From assembly GCA_024640585.1 (NCBI GenBank), contig JAHEEQ010000095.1, positions 1 through 7,664 on the forward strand: 7,664 nt of DNA, in the 5' to 3' direction. Positions 1-7,184 of this stretch are shown piece after piece (positions within the stretch are counted from its first letter, which is position 1; every line of letters begins with the position of its first letter). Both the position numbers and the translations under genes were made by a program. Under the pieces are notes generated by a model. It was not told where the DNA came from, searched no databases, and saw only the letters and a list, made by a program, of their open reading frames with translations. Source of the DNA: Micrococcales bacterium. Its GTDB lineage: Bacteria; Actinomycetota; Actinomycetes; S36-B12; UBA5976.

Positions 1-1709
1 TTACGAAGCGAAGAGGACGACAACAGCAGTTTGAAGTTGTGAGAACCTGGTCTTTGAAGACTCACGGAGCATCAGCCGATACTGTTCAAGTATTCAAAAA
101 TGGAGAGCTTGACTTAGAGCTTTCTGAGCGCTGGCCGGAGCTCTCAGAGACATTCTTCCCCAGCCAACTTTCTGATCTATTCTTCTTCGACGGTGAGCGA
201 ATTGAGTCCTTGGCTCAACCTGCACGTTGCAGCGAACTAATTCGAACCGGACTGAATTCATTACTTGGCTTAGACCTTGTCACAGATCTTTCCAAAACAC
301 TACAAACGCTTGATCGAAGACTGAAGGTTGAGGGCGTTAGTGAGGAACATAAAGAAAAAATTCTCCGCTTGAACGAAAAAGTCTCGGTTCTTAGCGATCA
401 GCAGCAGAACTTAGATCATGAGATGTCTGAAATCCTAGCCAGACTAGGGGATTTGCAATCACATCTAGAAACACTCAGAGCGCAATTAAAGCAGCAGGGC
501 GGCGATCTTTACGAGCAACGAGACTTGTTAGTTCAACGTCAAAGCGAGCTACTTTCCCTTGTTTCAAGCAAACGCTCAGAACTAACAGAACTTGCTTCTT
601 CAAACCTACCTCTTACTTTGCTTGAGGGGATGCTTAAACAATTAGAGGCCTTAGCCAGAAATGGCCTCACTCTCGATCAAAAAGAAGTTGTTCAAGACGC
701 ACTTTCATCATTTAGCTCTAGCGTTATTAGCGAGCTTTCTGGACGCGCGGAATTTACCGAATCACAAGTTGAATTTCTAAGAAAGATTCATTCAACTTTG
801 ATGGAAATCCAAAAGGATGATGACTCCAGGCCTGAGATCAACTTTTCTAAAGAAAGTATTTTCAGAGCTAGAACTGAAGGTACTCACAATCGCTCAATCG
901 CTTTAAAGCAGTTGCTTGAGTTGGGAAAGTTTCAAACCGAACTCGACCAAATTGATCGTCAACTTCTTGCCGTACCAGATGCCGTCAAGCTTGAACCACT
1001 CTTCATTGAAATTAAATCCACAGAAGATGACATCAGATCTCATGAAACAAAGCGTGATGGGTTGCAAGACCAGATTGAACGCGTTAAAAGAGACCTTGAA
1101 TCATCAACCAAGCAATTCAATACTGCTTCAGACGAAGTTCGAAAAAATGAAGCCGATGAAAAACAGCTGACCAAAATGCACGAACAACTTGTTCGTGGTC
1201 GTGAAGTACTAGCCAATTTTGAGGAAAAGATTAGAAACAAACACATTGCGAATTTGGAAAAACTGATTCGTGAAGGCTTTGAAATTTTGCTGAGAAAAAA
1301 ATCGTTTGTTAGCTCAATTTCAATCTGCCCAGACACCTTCATGTTGACAATAAAAATCGTAGGCGAAGGTGCCGTCCCCGCCTCAAAGTTATCGGCAGGA
1401 GAAAGGCAACTACTAGCTGTTGCAGTATTGTGGGCACTTGCACAAGCCTCCGGTCGGAAGTTACCAACGGTAATCGACACACCTCTTGGTCGACTAGACA
1501 GCAGCCATCGCAAATCATTTGTACAAAACTACTTTCCTTACGCCGGAGAACAAGTCATCTTGCTATCTACAGACGAAGAGATCGTCGGTTCTTATCACCG
1601 GTCACTGAAGAAACACACCTCACATCAGTACTTAATTGAATACGATGATCGAAAGCAGTCTTCAGAAATTGTTAAAGGCTATTTCGAATACTCGAAGGAG
1701 GTTGCATGA
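1..1709 (+). CDS. dndD: DndD (DptD), SMC/Rad50-like ATPase of DNA phosphorothioation, 5'-truncated by window edge
   Basis: The frame is open from the window edge (first full codon at nt 3) to TGA at 1707-1709, giving 568 residues. DndD proteins are usually about 650-690 residues, so roughly the first 100, including the Walker A P-loop, lie outside. The GTG at nt 39 is not a real start. Seen (residue = nt/3): the conserved stretch FFFDGERI at residues 60-67; a long charged coiled-coil arm at about residues 93-205; a second arm at about 300-425; the ABC signature LSAGERQ at 463-469; and a Walker B/D-loop with its aspartate at 492, followed by TPLGRLD. The only cysteines are 76 and 442, so there is no Rad50-type CxxC zinc hook. 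Family knowledge: DndD is an ATPase that works with DndC and DndE in inserting sulfur into the DNA backbone, probably by altering DNA structure. It is last but one in the modification operon and overlaps dndE by 4 nt. The frame is intact. The family call is secure. Confidence 0.95.
   Translation, partial: TKRRGRQQQFEVVRTWSLKTHGASADTVQVFKNGELDLELSERWPELSETFFPSQLSDLFFFDGERIESLAQPARCSELIRTGLNSLLGLDLVTDLSKTLQTLDRRLKVEGVSEEHKEKILRLNEKVSVLSDQQQNLDHEMSEILARLGDLQSHLETLRAQLKQQGGDLYEQRDLLVQRQSELLSLVSSKRSELTELASSNLPLTLLEGMLKQLEALARNGLTLDQKEVVQDALSSFSSSVISELSGRAEFTESQVEFLRKIHSTLMEIQKDDDSRPEINFSKESIFRARTEGTHNRSIALKQLLELGKFQTELDQIDRQLLAVPDAVKLEPLFIEIKSTEDDIRSHETKRDGLQDQIERVKRDLESSTKQFNTASDEVRKNEADEKQLTKMHEQLVRGREVLANFEEKIRNKHIANLEKLIREGFEILLRKKSFVSSISICPDTFMLTIKIVGEGAVPASKLSAGERQLLAVAVLWALAQASGRKLPTVIDTPLGRLDSSHRKSFVQNYFPYAGEQVILLSTDEEIVGSYHRSLKKHTSHQYLIEYDDRKQSSEIVKGYFEYSKEVA
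1695..1701 (+). promoter_or_regulatory. Shine-Dalgarno site of dndE inside the end of dndD
   Basis: AAGGAGG, a near-perfect anti-16S match, lies within the last codons of dndD and ends 4 nt before the dndE ATG at 1706-1708. Together with the ATGA overlap it fixes the dndE start and suggests translational coupling to dndD. Confidence 0.85.
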
Positions 1710-2077
1710 TTGATACCGTTCGCGTTTCCGAAAAAGGAAAAGTTCAGCTAATCACACTCAAACGTAGAACAGGCATTCAGAACTGGAATACTTTGTGCCG
1801 ATGGGCACTTTGTATTTCGCTGAACGAGAACTCAGAACCTCCAAATGAAGATATTCCATCAGACAGTTCAATTGAAATGACGTGGAAGACCTTCACAGGG
1901 GGCGATGAGGAAATCTATCTAGCTCTGATCAAGCTGAGAGCGCACAATGCAGGAATCGCACTCAGCAAGGAGTCCCTAACACGCTATTTCCGCTTGCATT
2001 TGCATCGTGGAATTTCATACATGTCAGGGAATCCAAAACTGCTTAAAGTGGAAGATCTAATCAGACTTGCAGCTTAA
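1706..2077 (+). CDS. dndE: DndE (DptE), small DNA-binding protein of the phosphorothioation complex
   Basis: This is a complete 123-residue protein. The ATG overlaps the dndD stop codon in an ATGA arrangement and has a strong AAGGAGG site 4 nt upstream, so the start is well supported. It carries the DndE hallmark: a basic segment with LKRRTGI at residues 18-24 followed by W27, LCRWA at 30-34 and C36. A second basic helical part near the C-terminus contains LTRYFRLHLHRGISYM and ends in LKVEDLIRL. The length fits the family (about 115-130). Family knowledge: structural work on E. coli DndE describes a tetramer with lysine-rich surfaces that binds nicked double-stranded DNA; it is needed, with DndC and DndD, for sulfur incorporation. 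Its exact chemical role is less clear than that of DndC. It is the last gene of the modification operon and ends 19 nt before the stop codon of the oppositely oriented dptH. The call is secure. Confidence 0.95.
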   Translation: MIDTVRVSEKGKVQLITLKRRTGIQNWNTLCRWALCISLNENSEPPNEDIPSDSSIEMTWKTFTGGDEEIYLALIKLRAHNAGIALSKESLTRYFRLHLHRGISYMSGNPKLLKVEDLIRLAA

Positions 2078-2084
2078 GTGCGGC

Positions 2085-2107
2085 GGGAGCTCTATATCAG
2101 AGCTCCC
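2085..2107. terminator. Perfect 9-bp hairpin between convergent dndE and dptH; possible bidirectional terminator
   Basis: GGGAGCTCT (2085-2093) and AGAGCTCCC (2099-2107) are exact inverted repeats around the 5-nt loop ATATC. Being symmetric, the hairpin forms in transcripts of either strand. It begins 7 nt after the dndE stop codon; on the other strand the dptH stop (2097-2099) falls in the loop and first stem base, and the last dptH codons lie in the stem. Neither side has a U-tract directly after the stem (AAAACG on the + strand, GCCGCAC on the - strand), so it does not meet the classical intrinsic-terminator pattern. It may still stop or stabilise both transcripts. The structure itself is certain; the function is inferred. 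Confidence 0.55.
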
Positions 2108-5100
2108 AAAACGCCTTATCGCGCATCTTGCGCACATGTTTATCCCCGTCTATGTATAAGCTGTAGTGCTTCTCAAGCCTGCGGATTGTCTCCATCAGAC
2201 CTTCTTGCTCTGTCTTGTCATCTTTGTTAAAAATTGCCTTGATGTCAGCATTTTTAATTTCTGCAACACGGTGAACAACCCAGGTCAGAATGTACGAGGC
2301 GTAATTATTCTCGCCAGTCTTGAAGTGCGTGATGTCCTGAGTCGAAAGAATCACACCAACCCCATACTCACGTCCCTCTTTCAAGATTTTTCGTAAGCTA
2401 CGGAAATCTTCCTTCATGAAGTTATCAGCTTCATCAACGAGGATCATTTTTGTGATCTGGCGGAAATCACCTTTCACTGTTGGTTTTCCTCTTTTCTGCA
2501 TTTGAGAGTAGAAAAGATCGAGCGTTAAAGCTACTACTAGATTTTGTATCTGCGGAGAATATCCAGCCAATTCGATCACAGTTACATCATCAAGCATGTC
2601 GTAAAGTGATTGAACCAGCTGTGCGTTGGGCTCGAAGATCTGGTAAGACACCAAACTGTCCAGTGCCGCATACAAAGAGTCTTCCTCAACTTTATCTTGG
2701 TTGATAAATAAATCCCAAACCGTAGCCAGCGTTGGTGCAGGAAGCTTCCATGTGGAACTATCAGCCTGAAGAATACCTGCGCCCTCGTACGCATCGAGAA
2801 TCAATTTTCTCAAACGAAGTTGTTGCTTCTGACCAAGGCCAAATGCTTTAGCCATTGTTTCGGTAAAACCAGTGGCAATATGCAACGGCAACATGGGCAT
2901 ATCACCATACAAACTCAATGGGTTGTATGGCAGTCGATGCAGCTTTAAGCGCTTAGCATTTGTTGCACTGCAAAAAGCATCGTCAACGTAGTCTGACTTG
3001 TAGTCAAAAATCAACAAACCAATCGGGGCTCCATTCACATTTGAAGCCTTGTTCCGCATTAACTGAGTCACCAGTGACTTAGTAAATTGCGTTTTACCAG
3101 TTCCCATCGTTCCAATAATTCCAGTATTGGTATTCATGAACTTGGCTGTGTTTGTCGGCTCCCAGTAAAGGGGTTGATTTCTGGCTGAATCGTGTCCGAT
3201 TAGTACTTGAAGAGGCCCCGATTCCTCCGAGATAGGAGTAACCGGCTTAATCACATCTTCCACAACTGGAACGTCAGAGCTACTGGACTCCTTCTTAGTC
3301 GACTCAGGATGCACCATTACAGTCGCAGGTGAGCTTGATTCAGCTTTTGCGTCATGTTGCTTCACCTGCAACTTGCCAAGCAAAAACTCTTCAGGAACAT
3401 TGCAGGTTTTAACAAGTTTGGAAAGTGCCTCGCCCGAATCGGCGCTGATCAAATCGGGTAGCAACCCATACGGAAGCTGGATCTGAATCAAACTGTATTT
3501 CCGCTCATAGACTGGAGAGAAAAAGGTGCTGGACTCAATGTGGGCCAGCACTATTCCTTCGGCAAAATCGGAAACAGAACCTAACTCATAGTCGCCCTGT
3601 TGCCACCACTCTCTCTTATCTAGCAATTGATGAAGTCTTGTTTCATCTAAGACCTGATACAGCTTGAATTTTTCAACCTGCATCAACACTTGACGGATAA
3701 AGAGCGATCGGTAAAGGCGCGACGCCAACGTGTCAGGTCCAAGGACCTCTTCTTTCAGATAACGGCCTAACTCAAGAGCTTGTTGTCCTGCATAACTAAA
3801 GTCAGGGCGTGATCCAGTTTTAACCTCTAAGGGAAGCAAGTACAGCTTTTCGTCTTTAAATCCGACAAACAGTACATCGTCTGAAATCGCCCCTTTTCTA
3901 TAGCCATGAACAGCACGGGAAAACTCGCTATCGCTCATTTTCAAACCAATGTTGCCCGATACGCGAATCATCTCCGCTACAGATAAGGGAACCCAACTGA
4001 TATCTGAGTCACGAAGCATTGCACTGACAAACTTGTAAGCACCAATGATGCCGTGCTTCTCTTTGCGCTCAGTAGCCTGGGCTGTCAACATTTTCAACAG
4101 CCATTCACCATTGAAAGCATTGAACTCAGAAAGCAATCTCTCTGTAGTGACACGACTATCTTTGTTCAACAGATGCTCAAACAGGTCTACCTGCTTAGTC
4201 ACTGTAATCGCGTCATATCCAGAACTGCTTGTGTATTGGTCAGAGTAATGGATCAACACAACATCTTTTTGAGCTGTGAAGAAATCTAAAGTAACCTTTG
4301 GGTCGATGATTGTTGTCCAAAGGGCACTGTCATAGGACCTAGTTAGTAGCTCTTTGAAATCAGAGCTAACAGCCAATCCGATTCCTAAGCCATGGTATTG
4401 AGCGTTTGGAAGAATAGACGGCCCCCACAGAGAGCCAATCGATTGCGCCAACCTGAGCGGTTGATTAGCCTCAACATCAACCTTTCTTAATCCAAAGGAT
4501 GTGAAATACGAATCACCTTGTGTTTCGGCAGCCTCACCCGATATCAAACCATTGCATAAAACGCCACTCAGCGACTCACTTATTTTTACGTTAATGCACT
4601 CAACGGGGGCGTTATTTCTAAAGAACGCGAGATGTGCATACTTCAAACTTTGACCTTGCTGAGGAGTCTCAAATTTACTGTAAGTGAGTCGACCGCGAAT
4701 CAAATCGATCAACAAGTCAGACTCAGCACGGTAGTCACTCGAATTGAGCTCGAGCCAAACTTTTAGTTCGCTAAGCTTTCCAGACTCAGCGAACTTATCG
4801 AAGTCATTCTGTTGCAACTTATCATCATAAAGATTCACATGAATTGGAATTGACTTCTCTTTATGCTTTTTAAAGTGATCGATCACTCCAAGGAACAACT
4901 CTTCTGCTTGCCCTTGGTGAATAGCATTAATGATCAGCGGCCCCGTATTCCCGGCAGAAAAGATTCGAGAGTAGGCATAAATAAATTCGGAAAGCTTGTC
5001 TTTGACTAGACGTCGGACAAAACTGTGGCTCACATCCTTTTGGGGAATGATGTCGAGCCAGAATCGGTTGTCACGTACTGGTGACAAATATGCATAACCA

Positions 5101-7184
5101 TGGACGGCATGTGGCACAAAAGGCATCAAGCCAGAGGCAACCAATCTATTGAGTGTTACGTCGGGCAACTCAGAAAAAGAAAAACCGTCAGAAGACTTTC
5201 TCTCTCTATCAATTGATGAGACCAACTCTAAGTGATAAGACAGAACAAGAGGGTGAATGGGCATCAAACGCTCTTTGCCATCACGTCGATGCAAGCCAAT
5301 GCGCATCAACATTTTTTGTTCATTCGTCAATACGCGATCTATCTCAATCGCATTGATCACCTCTTCATATGCATTTAATACATCACCAACAAGCCCTCGA
5401 TATTCTGGGCCCCAAGCCACCAAGCTCGGAAGCGTTTTGTGTTTGATGTAGTAGTCAAACAAAGCCTTGTAAGACTGATACACATCAGGGTGGGTTGCTA
5501 GAAGTGTTTCAAGCCCGAGATCCTTATCACCGTCATTAACGGCCAGAAGACCTTTGGAAACCAAATCGGCCTCGAAGTCCAACAATTGCTGACGAACACC
5601 AATGACATTGTGTTCTGCGTTTTCGAAAACGATTCGATGCTTACCCCGTGAATACTCCGCATTAGCTTGATCATTGAACAGCTTGATCACTCGCTCCTTC
5701 TCAAATAGAAGTGGGACGCTAATAGTCTCCTGAGCACTTGGCCCTTCAATGTTTATCTTTAAGCGATGCAGACCCGAAAGAATGATGAATTGAATTAATT
5801 CGTTCTTAGTTGCTTGCTCTTCGAAATCAACAAGAGCAAACTTTGAACAATCAATTTCACTACGATCCTCTTGCAACTTAAACTCAAGATCACCGAGGCT
5901 AGCAATGCGGAAGTAGTTCTCTTCAACCTGAAGAGTTACCTGTTCTTTGGCAGGCTCAATCCTGAAACAGTTTTTTGCTTCTTCCAAATGAAAAGTATCT
6001 TGATGCACGATCAGGCATCTAAACTTGTACTCCTCAGATGTATTTTCCCTTTTGAGCTCAACACTGAAAAAGGTTGGGCTACCAGAAAATGGGACCGCAA
6101 ATCGAACACGAGAATTTTTACCTCCCATTCGACTAACTGCAGGCGTCAAGGACTGCTGAACTATTTTGTTGTGTCGTAAAACAACTTGATTGTCCTGAAG
6201 GTCATTTCCTTGGAAGACAAACTCTAAATTTGCGACAACTTCACCTGGCGGAAGTTGTATCAGTACGCTTTGCTCTTTCTGGCCTGCTTTTGTTCCGCTT
6301 TTTGCACGCGTAAACGAGTTACCAGTAGATACATCGACTCGATCGAATTGAAGACCCTGTGCTTTGTTGCTTTCTTGTGCAGTAAGGTAATCCTCAAAAG
6401 GAAGAACTTGCCAATCTTTCCTATCGTAGAAATGTTCTTGGATAAATTTCGGACTGAATTTAGGTAGAACAGTTTCTAAGATGTCGCCGTAATGTTCGAC
6501 CTGCTCCTCGATGTGTCGACGTAGCTGTCTGTTTGCATCGATTCGATTCCGAACTTGATTTGGTTGTCCGCCGAGGGTCAACAAGATTGGATCTTTGAAT
6601 AAGCTCAACTCCGCGAAATTGAGTTCACCACTTTCTAAAGAGTGGAACAAAGGTTTGAACCCAAAGACAGTTGCACCTTCTTCAACAATGATGTCCAGTT
6701 GATCATCTAGTAGACAGTTGAACAACGATGCTGTTCCACTTCCCGGTGGAATTAAAGACTTCAACTTTTCCGAAAACGTTGCAGGATGCCATATGGCATC
6801 TCTTGTCGCGACATCCATCGCGCTATTAATCAGCGTATCCAACATGCTGTTGTGAATGATGAATAACGCCGCTGATGAAAAGGCATCATTCCGGCTTGCA
6901 ATCTGATCACGCAAGTGTGAGATGTAGTTTTCAGTAAACCCGTTTCCGTCCTCATGATGAAGTACTGGTATGAGCTTTGTTCCGTTGCATTCAACGTATG
7001 GGTGCTGATGCTCACGATAGGTAATAGTTTTCCCGCCAGAATGCCCTAGGAAGGCCTCGTAAAGCAGACTTGAGTTTTCAACGTCAGGAGACTTGAACTG
7101 ATAACGGAAACCTGGCTGTATTGCCTCGCTTGCCCACTTGATTAAGCAGTTGGCAAGGAATTTTTCAAACTGTCTTGAGGACAT
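2097..7184 (-). CDS. dptH: DptH, HerA/FtsK-like ATPase of phosphorothioate-dependent restriction
   Basis: This is an intact frame of 1695 codons from ATG 7184-7182 (1702 from the GTG at 7205; numbering here is from the ATG). Seen: Walker A GTMGTGKT at 1358-1365; Walker B ILVDEAD with D1584/E1585; a sensor-like LSTQD with Q1616; and a possible arginine finger near R1639. This order is typical of HerA/FtsK-type DNA-pumping ATPases. A Ser/Pro/charged linker at about 1273-1323 separates the motor from the rest. Before it, D1103 and E1120-V-K1122 resemble a PD-(D/E)XK nuclease site. Residues 1-1090 have no motif I recognise; about 305-500 look beta-rich. No signal peptide or membrane segment is evident, so it is cytosolic. 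Family knowledge: DptH acts with DptF and DptG to damage DNA lacking phosphorothioates, and is normally about this size. It is the last gene of dptFGH, overlaps dptG and converges on dndE. Start choice: ATG 7184 has GGAG 9 nt upstream and gives the shorter overlap; GTG 7205 has GGAG 7 nt upstream and remains possible. Confidence 0.92.
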   Translation of the reverse strand: MSSRQFEKFLANCLIKWASEAIQPGFRYQFKSPDVENSSLLYEAFLGHSGGKTITYREHQHPYVECNGTKLIPVLHHEDGNGFTENYISHLRDQIASRNDAFSSAALFIIHNSMLDTLINSAMDVATRDAIWHPATFSEKLKSLIPPGSGTASLFNCLLDDQLDIIVEEGATVFGFKPLFHSLESGELNFAELSLFKDPILLTLGGQPNQVRNRIDANRQLRRHIEEQVEHYGDILETVLPKFSPKFIQEHFYDRKDWQVLPFEDYLTAQESNKAQGLQFDRVDVSTGNSFTRAKSGTKAGQKEQSVLIQLPPGEVVANLEFVFQGNDLQDNQVVLRHNKIVQQSLTPAVSRMGGKNSRVRFAVPFSGSPTFFSVELKRENTSEEYKFRCLIVHQDTFHLEEAKNCFRIEPAKEQVTLQVEENYFRIASLGDLEFKLQEDRSEIDCSKFALVDFEEQATKNELIQFIILSGLHRLKINIEGPSAQETISVPLLFEKERVIKLFNDQANAEYSRGKHRIVFENAEHNVIGVRQQLLDFEADLVSKGLLAVNDGDKDLGLETLLATHPDVYQSYKALFDYYIKHKTLPSLVAWGPEYRGLVGDVLNAYEEVINAIEIDRVLTNEQKMLMRIGLHRRDGKERLMPIHPLVLSYHLELVSSIDRERKSSDGFSFSELPDVTLNRLVASGLMPFVPHAVHGYAYLSPVRDNRFWLDIIPQKDVSHSFVRRLVKDKLSEFIYAYSRIFSAGNTGPLIINAIHQGQAEELFLGVIDHFKKHKEKSIPIHVNLYDDKLQQNDFDKFAESGKLSELKVWLELNSSDYRAESDLLIDLIRGRLTYSKFETPQQGQSLKYAHLAFFRNNAPVECINVKISESLSGVLCNGLISGEAAETQGDSYFTSFGLRKVDVEANQPLRLAQSIGSLWGPSILPNAQYHGLGIGLAVSSDFKELLTRSYDSALWTTIIDPKVTLDFFTAQKDVVLIHYSDQYTSSSGYDAITVTKQVDLFEHLLNKDSRVTTERLLSEFNAFNGEWLLKMLTAQATERKEKHGIIGAYKFVSAMLRDSDISWVPLSVAEMIRVSGNIGLKMSDSEFSRAVHGYRKGAISDDVLFVGFKDEKLYLLPLEVKTGSRPDFSYAGQQALELGRYLKEEVLGPDTLASRLYRSLFIRQVLMQVEKFKLYQVLDETRLHQLLDKREWWQQGDYELGSVSDFAEGIVLAHIESSTFFSPVYERKYSLIQIQLPYGLLPDLISADSGEALSKLVKTCNVPEEFLLGKLQVKQHDAKAESSSPATVMVHPESTKKESSSSDVPVVEDVIKPVTPISEESGPLQVLIGHDSARNQPLYWEPTNTAKFMNTNTGIIGTMGTGKTQFTKSLVTQLMRNKASNVNGAPIGLLIFDYKSDYVDDAFCSATNAKRLKLHRLPYNPLSLYGDMPMLPLHIATGFTETMAKAFGLGQKQQLRLRKLILDAYEGAGILQADSSTWKLPAPTLATVWDLFINQDKVEEDSLYAALDSLVSYQIFEPNAQLVQSLYDMLDDVTVIELAGYSPQIQNLVVALTLDLFYSQMQKRGKPTVKGDFRQITKMILVDEADNFMKEDFRSLRKILKEGREYGVGVILSTQDITHFKTGENNYASYILTWVVHRVAEIKNADIKAIFNKDDKTEQEGLMETIRRLEKHYSLYIDGDKHVRKMRDKAFWEL
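3759..3878 (-). other. Possible PD-(D/E)XK nuclease motif within DptH
   Basis: The codons for D1103 through Y1142 contain an acidic residue after a turn (SDD, then the hydrophobic strand VLFVGF), a second hydrophobic strand with LPLEVKTG (E1120, K1122), and then AGQQALELGRYL with Q1134/Q1135 and Y1142. The D-x16-ExK spacing and strand-turn-strand pattern fit the PD-(D/E)XK fold, and the trailing Gln/Tyr helix is reminiscent of the RecB/Cas4 type, though its spacing is not exact. The residues are seen; the nuclease activity is inferred. Confidence 0.5.

Noticed and set aside
1040..1513. A 157-codon open frame on the - strand antisense to dndD.
   Set aside because: It lies wholly inside the well-supported dndD frame, is rich in Ser/Cys/Arg as expected of an antisense shadow, and has no recognisable domain.
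1..2077. High density of GAAC/GTTC, the phosphorothioation motif known for the Salmonella/E. coli B7A type, in dndD-dndE (about 29 by hand count against about 16 expected).
   Set aside because: The excess is not seen over roughly nt 2100-5300 of dptH, and Glu/Asn/Gln-rich coding with GAA codons explains it. The motif used by this system is also unknown, so nothing follows from the count.
2108..2111. The AAAA run beside the hairpin as the U-tract of a terminator for dptH.
   Set aside because: On the - strand this run reads UUUU before the stem, not after it, so it cannot be the terminator tail for dptH; on the + strand it is A, not U.
5871..6179. A 102-codon open frame on the + strand antisense to dptH, and several similar shorter ones across 2166-7015.
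   Set aside because: All lie inside dptH, none has a good ribosome site with a domain-like protein, and the dptH frame is continuous and family-like throughout.
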